Assembly (NCBI GenBank): GCA_934636065.1
Contig: CAKTZW010000037.1
Coordinates: 1-10,161, forward strand
Length of the DNA: 10,161 bases
Reading direction: 5' to 3'
DNA from: an uncultured Labedella sp.
Lineage (GTDB): Bacteria > Actinomycetota > Actinomycetes > Actinomycetales > Microbacteriaceae
Every line of letters begins with the position of its first letter. The stretch's first letter is position 1. The position numbers and the translations under genes were made by a program. Under the pieces are notes generated by a model. That model saw nothing but the letters and a program-made list of their open reading frames with translations. It searched no databases and was not told the origin of the DNA. Of this stretch, positions 5,687-10,161 are shown piece after piece.

Positions 5687-6807
5687 AAGTCATCACCGTT
5701 TCGGATGGCGACGGTGATCCCCAGACTCAACATGAGGTCGAGGAGATCAGCGTCTGGTCGACCGGGCAGCAGAATGACGGGGATCGCGCCGGTGATGCCG
5801 GCCGCTCGCGCATTATTCGCGTAGTCGAGGACCTGCCCGATTGCCGTACGAATGTAAGCGCGCCCCGTCGACTTCTTCGCCTCAACGACCCAACCCTTCT
5901 CCTCAATGTAGAGATCCGGTTCAATTGTCGTAGCGGCCACTTCAAGGCGCAGACGCTTCGGTGGCGTTCCCCGCTTCGTCGCCCACTCGCCAAACTGCCC
6001 CTGCAACTCGAATTCAATGCGTGAAACGACACGGTCCCCCGGCAAGGACGATTCTGCCTGGGCTACAACGACATCGGACGCATCGGGCGGAGACCATACG
6101 GCAATCGTGGCCGATGCCCTTGCTGCAGCTCCCTCAACCACGGCGGCCAGGTTCGCGTCGACCGGAACCAGGTTGAAAATAATCCCGGCTCGTGGATTCC
6201 TGTTGACATCAGGGATCGTATCGATGCGGAATGTAGGCTCGCCGGTCGCGAACAGCCCGACATACGTCGCGTTGACCCCGTCCTTTGCGAACAGTCGGAT
6301 CGGTCGGCCGTCGCTATTCGCGTCCCGCAGAGCTTTGTTCCCCCGCTCGAAGACTTGATCTCCCTGTTGGCCCTCTCCCGTGTACCAATAGGAGCCATCG
6401 GGTTGAGGACCTTCGAAGAGGTCGTATCCAAATTCTGCGCCGCTTCGCACATCGGTGAACACGATGATGTCGCGGACATTCCGCGGGGTGACAATTCCAC
6501 CCTGCTGTTGACCGCCGTACGCCGCATGAAGCTCCCGTCGCCGGACCGTGTCACCGATTTCGAGGGACCAGATTCTGCGCTCAGAGCGGCCTCTGTCTGA
6601 TAAACGGTGACGCACAACGTCGGCGCGCTCATCGTCTAACAACCATCGAGTGGTTCCCGGCGGAAGAACGCCATACTCATCTCGCAGAAGATCTCGGATC
6701 GCCTTCTGAGGGACATTGAGCTCAAGCGAAAGTTGAGCTGGGCTGATGTCGACCATGACTTCTTTCGTTCGATTGCCGGAGACCGCGCGCAGCCGCAAGC
6801 TCGCCAC
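5668..6807 (-). CDS. Predicted modification-dependent endonuclease: HTH + SRA/YDG-like + PD-(D/E)XK
   Basis: A 379-residue protein. Residues 20-68 (SPAQLSLELNVPQKAIRDLL...RWLLDDE) look like a small helix-turn-helix. Residues 82-175 carry the signature of the ScoMcrA-type SRA-like domain: RRRELHAAYGGQQQGGI, a strand with IIVFTD, FGYDLF, WYTGEGQQGDQ and GNKALRDA...RLF. Such domains read modified bases in type IV restriction enzymes. The C-terminal part holds a PD-(D/E)XK nuclease: PD (Asp298), then E309-A-K311, then QVLDY (325-329) as the QxxxY helix. It should therefore cut modified (for example methylated) foreign DNA. GTG 6807 has AAGG six bases upstream; ATG 6756 is the alternative start and leaves all domains intact. 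It is divergent from the MazG/GIY-YIG operon. Third codon positions are less GC-biased than in flanking genes, hinting at transfer. Confidence 0.82.
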   Translation of the reverse strand: MASLRLRAVSGNRTKEVMVDISPAQLSLELNVPQKAIRDLLRDEYGVLPPGTTRWLLDDERADVVRHRLSDRGRSERRIWSLEIGDTVRRRELHAAYGGQQQGGIVTPRNVRDIIVFTDVRSGAEFGYDLFEGPQPDGSYWYTGEGQQGDQVFERGNKALRDANSDGRPIRLFAKDGVNATYVGLFATGEPTFRIDTIPDVNRNPRAGIIFNLVPVDANLAAVVEGAAARASATIAVWSPPDASDVVVAQAESSLPGDRVVSRIEFELQGQFGEWATKRGTPPKRLRLEVAATTIEPDLYIEEKGWVVEAKKSTGRAYIRTAIGQVLDYANNARAAGITGAIPVILLPGRPDADLLDLMLSLGITVAIRNGDDFYMESA

Positions 6808-6965
6808 GGTGAACCTTCGAAGGCTATGAGCACCGGATTAATTTCGCCGTCCCCAGTTCGGGCGGCTGCACCAGCCCTCTTCGCAGTGTCTCCAGTTCCG
6901 TCGGCTCGTCGCTGAACGAGACCGCCCGCACCTTCATACGCCCGCAAAACCGTGCCGAGAGTGGC

Positions 6966-6995
6966 GCGCTCGAGACAGGCAAACTCCTCGAGTGC
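6966..6995. repeat. Inverted repeat with two CTCGAG cores, candidate operator
   Basis: GCG-CTCGAG (ending 6974) and CTCGAG-TGC (6987-6995) are arranged as inverted arms of about nine bases with one mismatch, 12 bases apart. Each core is itself a palindrome. It lies between the two divergent operons; no dedicated regulator gene is encoded nearby except the HTH-like N-terminus of the endonuclease. Confidence 0.3.
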
Positions 6996-7068
6996 TTCAA
7001 GTGAAGTACGGACCCGAGGAGGATCGCATCCCCCGCTCTCGGAGGACGCGCTTCGGCGCGCTACACGG

Positions 7069-7074
7069 TAACTT
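7069..7074 (+). promoter_or_regulatory. -10 box of a probable leaderless promoter for the MazG/GIY-YIG operon
   Basis: TAACTT (TANNNT) ends seven bases before the ATG at 7082, and there is no Shine-Dalgarno in between, so transcription probably begins at the start codon. The GC-rich mini-hairpin at 7047-7060 covers the expected -35 position, and no -35 consensus is evident. Confidence 0.5.
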
Positions 7075-7081
7075 GGCGATC

Positions 7082-7402
7082 ATGGCTGACGTCGGTCCTC
7101 TTTCCCAGCTCCGTTCATTCGTCGCTGAGCGGGAGTGGGCGCAGTTCCATTCGCCCGAGAATCTGGCAAAGAGCATCTCGATAGAGGCGGCGGAGCTGCT
7201 CGAGCTCTTCCAGTGGAACAACGATGCAGACCCAGCCCGGCTGCGCGAGGAACTCGCCGACGTGCTTACGTACTGCTTCCTCCTAGCCGACCGCATCGGA
7301 GCGGATCCGGAGCAACTGATACTCGACAAACTCACTGTAACGCGGGAGAAGTACCCGTCGCAGAAGGCACGAGGCCGAAGCGAGAAGTATGACCGGCTTT
7401 AG
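7082..7402 (+). CDS. MazG-like nucleotide pyrophosphohydrolase
   Basis: A 106-residue, all-helical protein. It has the all-alpha NTP pyrophosphatase signature: IEAAELLELFQW with E35xxE38 as the first metal-binding pair, and REELADVLTY with E57xxD60 as the second, then a helix and the basic tail YPSQKARGRSEKYDRL. The form (RS21-C6/dCTPase-like, single short domain) hydrolyses (d)NTPs to monophosphate and pyrophosphate in the cytosol. A longer frame from 6992 exists, but the conserved part begins only after ATG 7082, which also has a well-placed leaderless promoter. The stop overlaps the next gene's start by 14 bases, so the two are co-transcribed and probably translationally coupled. In this setting nucleotide depletion or sanitation during infection is a plausible role (inference). 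Confidence 0.88.
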   Translation: MADVGPLSQLRSFVAEREWAQFHSPENLAKSISIEAAELLELFQWNNDADPARLREELADVLTYCFLLADRIGADPEQLILDKLTVTREKYPSQKARGRSEKYDRL

Positions 7403-9119
7403 GATCGAACACGCTCGCTTCCACACCCGCGAGATCAAGGCCTGGCTCGCTTCGTCTGGCAGATTAGCCAACTGGCCTGTCGTGTACACCTTGACCGGTG
7501 ACGATCAGGTCTACGTCGGTGAGTCGCTCAACGTGGCCAACCGCATGAAGCAGCATCGCGAGTCCGGCACGAAGGAACACGTGCGCGAGATGCGAGTGGT
7601 CATCGATGAGACCTTCAATAAGTCCGTCTGCCTTGATCTCGAGTCTCACCTCATTCGATGGTTCGCCGGTGATGGCAAGCTGAAGGTTCTCAACCACAAC
7701 AGCGGTATCACCGACGCCGATTACTACGACCGCACCGCATACCGCCAGACGTTTGCCGACATCTTCGCCGAGATGCGTGCTCAGAATCTCTTTACGCGGT
7801 CGATTCCGGAGATCGAGAACAGCGACCTTTTCAAGCTGTCGCCGTTCAAGACGCTGACCGAGGATCAGGCGGTTGCCGTGGAGGACATCGTGTCGGGCCT
7901 CCTCGAAGATCTCGCTTCGCCGTCACCCGCCAACGGCGGAACGATCGTCGTCCAGGGAAGCGCGGGAACCGGCAAGACCGTCGTAGGCATCTACCTGCTG
8001 AAGCTCCTGCGAGACATTGCCGAGAGCATTGAGGGTGACGAGCCGGATCAGGACTCCATCTTTTCAGAGTTCTTCGTACGGGAGCACCGCGACCAGCTCG
8101 CCGCCACCACCATGGCAATGGTCGTGCCTCAGCAGTCGCTCCGGAAGTCCGTTGAGCGCGTCTTCAAGAAGACGCCGGGACTCCAACGGATCGACGTGCT
8201 GTCGCCCGTGCAGCTCGGGCGACGCAGCGCGCTATACGACTTGGTCATCGTGGACGAAGCGCATCGGCTCAACCAGCGGGCCAACCAGTCGTCACCAGCT
8301 CAGAATCGCGCCTTCACCGAGGTCAATGAGACGCTGTTCGGCGCTGACAGCGACAAGTACACACAGCTTGACTGGATCGTTGCGAGAAGCCGTCACCGGA
8401 TACTTCTCCTCGACGAGAATCAGAGCGTTCGGCCCGCCGATCTTCCTACCCCGAGGGTCCGTGGCGTGATCTCCGGCGCGCGTTCAACTCATCGCTACTA
8501 TCCGCTCACCTCGCAGATGCGAGTAAAAGCTGGAGACGACTACATCCCGTTCATCCGGGACCTTCTCGAGGGCATCACTCCAGCTATCAAGCGCTCCTTT
8601 GGCGCCTACGACTTCCGGCTGTTCGACGACATCTCGGAGCTGCGGTCGGAGATTCGTCGACTCGACACCAATGTCGGCCTCGCCCGCCTTGTCGCCGGTT
8701 TTGCCTGGGATTGGAAGACGAAAACGGACAAGACCAGGTACGACATCGAACTCGGGGGCGAACGACTGCGCTGGAATCAAACCGATAAGGACTGGATCAA
8801 CTCCGCAGGTGCCGTCGATGAAGTCGGGTCGATTCACACGGTACAGGGTTACGACCTCAACTACACCGGCGTGATCATCGGGCCGGATCTCCGGTACGAC
8901 GAGGACCGCGACGCGATCATTTTCGACAGAGCCAGCTACCGCGACAAAAAGGGCAAGGAGAACAATCCTCGACTCGGCGTCGTGTACTCCGACGATGACC
9001 TCCTGCGCTACGTCCGCAACATCTACGCCGTGTTGCTTACACGAGGTATGCGCGGCACCTTCATCTACGTCTGCGATCCGCCCTTGCGGGAGTATCTGCG
9101 TCAACGTATGCCCGGTTAG
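7389..9119 (+). CDS. GIY-YIG nuclease fused to DUF2075/Schlafen-type helicase
   Basis: A 576-residue protein. Residues 30-105 form a GIY-YIG nuclease: VVYTL (31-35), VYVGES (41-46), Arg52 in the following helix, Glu85 in LESHLI, and Asn near 102-104 (VLNHN), so the active site appears complete. From about 155 on comes a superfamily 1-like helicase of the DUF2075 group: Q-motif-like LTEDQAVAV, Walker A GSAGTGKT (190-197), Walker B LVIVDEAH (285-292), motif III LLLDENQS, SQMR (375-378), HTVQG (483-487) and the arginine-bearing LLTRGMRG (549-556). DUF2075 is the helicase part of Schlafen-like proteins. Expected role: ATP-driven action on nucleic acid plus cleavage. It is co-translated with the MazG-like gene and divergent from a modification-dependent endonuclease. 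No sign of truncation. Confidence 0.9.
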   Translation: MTGFRIEHARFHTREIKAWLASSGRLANWPVVYTLTGDDQVYVGESLNVANRMKQHRESGTKEHVREMRVVIDETFNKSVCLDLESHLIRWFAGDGKLKVLNHNSGITDADYYDRTAYRQTFADIFAEMRAQNLFTRSIPEIENSDLFKLSPFKTLTEDQAVAVEDIVSGLLEDLASPSPANGGTIVVQGSAGTGKTVVGIYLLKLLRDIAESIEGDEPDQDSIFSEFFVREHRDQLAATTMAMVVPQQSLRKSVERVFKKTPGLQRIDVLSPVQLGRRSALYDLVIVDEAHRLNQRANQSSPAQNRAFTEVNETLFGADSDKYTQLDWIVARSRHRILLLDENQSVRPADLPTPRVRGVISGARSTHRYYPLTSQMRVKAGDDYIPFIRDLLEGITPAIKRSFGAYDFRLFDDISELRSEIRRLDTNVGLARLVAGFAWDWKTKTDKTRYDIELGGERLRWNQTDKDWINSAGAVDEVGSIHTVQGYDLNYTGVIIGPDLRYDEDRDAIIFDRASYRDKKGKENNPRLGVVYSDDDLLRYVRNIYAVLLTRGMRGTFIYVCDPPLREYLRQRMPG

Positions 9120-9351
9120 AAGCGGAGAGGACGATCTCCTCGTGATGTTCTCGAGGATGCGGCGCACTGGAGAACCCCTCGTCATCGCAACTCACGCACA
9201 GCGACCGGATGTGGGTGAATCTTCCGAGACAGCTCGGGGGAGTAGGCATCTCGGCTGCTCCTGCAGCAGGCACGACATTTGTCGTCCCCCGCTCACCGCT
9301 CCCTCCACACACCCCTCCAACGGGGTCGCGCATCGACCGCCGAAACGGTCA

Positions 9352-9357
9352 TATGCT
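9352..9357 (+). promoter_or_regulatory. -10 box of a probable leaderless promoter for the small acidic ORF
   Basis: TATGCT (TANNNT) ends six bases before a GTG at 9364, the same geometry as at three other genes of this window. Upstream, from 9120 to 9351, I see no gene, only weak short hairpins such as GAGGA-CGATC-TCCTC (9126-9140) after the helicase stop. Confidence 0.4.
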
Positions 9358-9363
9358 CTCCTG

Positions 9364-9534
9364 GTGATCGAACAACCCGACAACATTTCTTCGAGCACAG
9401 GACAGTCCACCGCGGCGGGAACCGCCCCCTCCCACCACTCCGCGATGGATGCGACCCGTGCTGTTCCGACCCGCGCCAGCAGCGATGCCAATGATGCTCA
9501 ATGGATGATCGGAGAGTCGCTCGTCGACTGGTAA
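9364..9534 (+). CDS. Small acidic protein, hypothetical
   Basis: A possible 56-residue protein starting at GTG 9364 and ending SLVDW before TAA. It has no Lys, Cys, Phe or Tyr, seven acidic against two arginine residues, a low-complexity Ser/Thr/Ala-rich middle, and a Trp-bearing end (DAQWMIGESLVDW) that looks like the only structured part. No Shine-Dalgarno, but a leaderless -10 box six bases upstream. It follows the helicase gene after 244 bases. I do not recognise it. The frame is part of a longer open frame that overlaps the helicase, so the ORF could be chance; the promoter position is the main support. Confidence 0.4.
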   Translation: MIEQPDNISSSTGQSTAAGTAPSHHSAMDATRAVPTRASSDANDAQWMIGESLVDW

Positions 9535-9576
9535 TCGGTGGGTCGCGATCTGATTGTCCGCCGTTCATCGACCGCC

Positions 9577-9597
9577 CTTCGACAGGCTCAGGGACCG
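9577..9597 (+). repeat. Dispersed CTTCGACA-NN-CTCAG repeat, copy C
   Basis: CTTCGACA GG CTCAG GG ACCG, matching copies A and B. On the minus strand its CCCTGAGCC supplies the TGA stop codon of the membrane protein gene (9588-9590), so this copy forms the 3' end of that gene. Confidence 0.65.
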
Positions 9598-9962
9598 TGT
9601 GGTCCGGTGGGAGGCACGGACCGCGGGGCGCGCGCTGCGGCTTCCGCCGACTCGCGAACGCGGGCCTCGTGGAAGAGCACGAGCAGGACCTTCCGCCAGG
9701 TCGGTTCGCCGGCGAGCAACGGACTATCGGCTAGGTCCGCCGTCCTCGCGATAAGCGCGGTCACCGCGAGCACGACGAGGTACACCGGCGTGAGGAAGAG
9801 TGCGTCTGTGCGCGTCGCCGCGACGATGACGAAGACGGTAGAGATCAGCACCGTCGTGATCCATGCTCTGGACTCACGACGCCATGCCGCGAGTCCGGCG
9901 CCGATGGCGAGCATTATCGCCAGGACATAGGCAGCCTCTGGTCGTGCTGCGAATTCCACCAT
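9588..9962 (-). CDS. Small membrane protein, hypothetical
   Basis: A 124-residue protein with three hydrophobic segments: about residues 11-27 (VLAIMLAIGAGLAAW), 34-49 (TTVLISTVFVIVAA) and 57-73 (LTPVYLVVLAVTALIA). These are followed by a cytoplasmic, Arg/Ala-rich tail that ends in a Pro-rich PPTGPHGP. The ATG at 9962 is preferred because GGAGGGGG lies about seven bases upstream; an ATG at 10004 would add 14 residues but lacks a ribosome site. The stop codon is inside repeat copy C, so the Pro-rich tail may be an extension created by repeat insertion. Divergent from the next gene. Family not recognised. Confidence 0.7.
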   Translation of the reverse strand: MVEFAARPEAAYVLAIMLAIGAGLAAWRRESRAWITTVLISTVFVIVAATRTDALFLTPVYLVVLAVTALIARTADLADSPLLAGEPTWRKVLLVLFHEARVRESAEAAARAPRSVPPTGPHGP

Positions 9963-10036
9963 CTGGAGGCCCCCTCCGTCACGCGCCAGGTGGCTTCTGG
10001 ACATGGTAGCTTCATCGCGATCGGAGGGGTATCCAT

Positions 10037-10161
10037 ATGAGTATCGACCTTTCGAACCTTCGCGATGAGGTTGCGGCGCTCGACGAGCCGGGGATCGGGC
10101 TCGCGTTGATCGGGCTGGTGCTGTCGGTCGTGCTTCCGCCCGTGGGGCCCGTCGTCAGTGT
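10037..10161 (+). CDS. Membrane protein, N-terminal part (partial)
   Basis: Starts at ATG 10037 with GGAGGGG (10023-10029) seven bases upstream and runs off the right edge after 41 complete codons. It begins MSIDLSNLRDEVAALDEPGIG and then enters a strongly hydrophobic segment (LALIGLVLSVVLPPVGPVVS), the first transmembrane helix. The family cannot be told from this fragment. It shares a 74-base divergent spacer with the minus-strand membrane protein gene. Confidence 0.7.
   Translation, partial: MSIDLSNLRDEVAALDEPGIGLALIGLVLSVVLPPVGPVVS

Larger units (their letters stand above)
6808..7081. other. Divergent intergenic region of the candidate defence island
   Basis: These 274 bases hold no convincing gene; the open frames here only extend or shadow the neighbours. 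They contain a minus-strand TAGCCT box (6821-6826) upstream of the endonuclease start, an inverted repeat built on two CTCGAG sites (6966-6995), a CGCGC-TTCG-GCGCG mini-hairpin (7047-7060), and the plus-strand -10 box of the MazG operon (7069-7074). The clustering suggests shared control of both divergent transcripts. Confidence 0.5.

Noticed and set aside
6063..6632. Alternative minus-strand frame inside the endonuclease gene
   Set aside because: No motif; it lies wholly within the frame bearing the SRA-like and nuclease motifs.
8484..9185. Minus-strand 233-codon open frame over the helicase
   Set aside because: Antisense of the helicase C-terminus; helicase motifs V and VI are encoded on the plus strand here.
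9120..9351. Search for a terminator or RNA gene after the helicase gene
   Set aside because: Only short stems (for example GAGGA/TCCTC at 9126-9140 and CTGCT/AGCAG near 9254-9270) without a T tract; too weak to call.
1..10161. CRISPR arrays, tRNA or rRNA genes, insertion sequences, integrase or attachment sites
   Set aside because: No regularly spaced repeats, no cloverleaf or rRNA-like segments and no transposase or recombinase motifs were found; the three 21-base repeats are too few and too far apart for an array.

Overview
The window looks like a metagenome-assembled contig, mostly from a high-GC actinobacterium. A Microbacteriaceae-like host is suggested by the GC-rich codon usage, several apparently leaderless starts with TANNNT -10 boxes, and short dispersed CTTCGACA-NN-CTCAG repeats. 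The first ~400 bases read differently. They carry a strong AAAGGAG-type ribosome site, an AT-rich spacer, and the ends of two minus-strand genes (an amidohydrolase C-terminus and a lipoprotein N-terminus) that look clostridial. That block stops abruptly inside a reading frame between about 385 and 415, which is best explained as an assembly chimera or a very sharp recombination junction.

Actinobacterial housekeeping/accessory part (about 403-5168): the C-terminus of an unidentified protein; a small DUF4287 protein on the minus strand, divergent from a VOC-family (glyoxalase fold) protein and an HxlR-type regulator in one operon, with a perfect inverted repeat in the divergent spacer as likely operator; a strong hairpin; a minus-strand toxin-antitoxin-like pair (BrnT/DUF4258-like toxin, HTH antitoxin); a HAAS-domain membrane protein; a small two-helix membrane protein; a PASTA-like lipoprotein; and a decayed or mis-sequenced ROK-family gene with two single-base frameshifts and no N-terminus.

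Candidate defence island (about 5273-9534): this stretch is visibly less GC-rich at third codon positions than its flanks. It holds a Nudix (MutT-like) hydrolase; convergent with it, a predicted modification-dependent endonuclease (HTH-like N-terminus, ScoMcrA-type SRA/YDG-like domain, PD-(D/E)XK nuclease); and, divergent from that, a two-gene overlapping operon of a MazG-like nucleotide pyrophosphohydrolase and a 576-residue GIY-YIG nuclease fused to a DUF2075/Schlafen-type helicase. A small acidic ORF with its own leaderless promoter follows. Nucleotide-pool enzymes flanking two independent nuclease effectors make a plausible anti-phage module that I cannot match to a named system; this is inference from domain content only.

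Right end (9577-10161): a small minus-strand membrane protein whose stop codon lies inside a dispersed repeat, and the divergent start of another membrane protein that runs off the window. No rRNA, tRNA, CRISPR array, transposase or integrase was seen.
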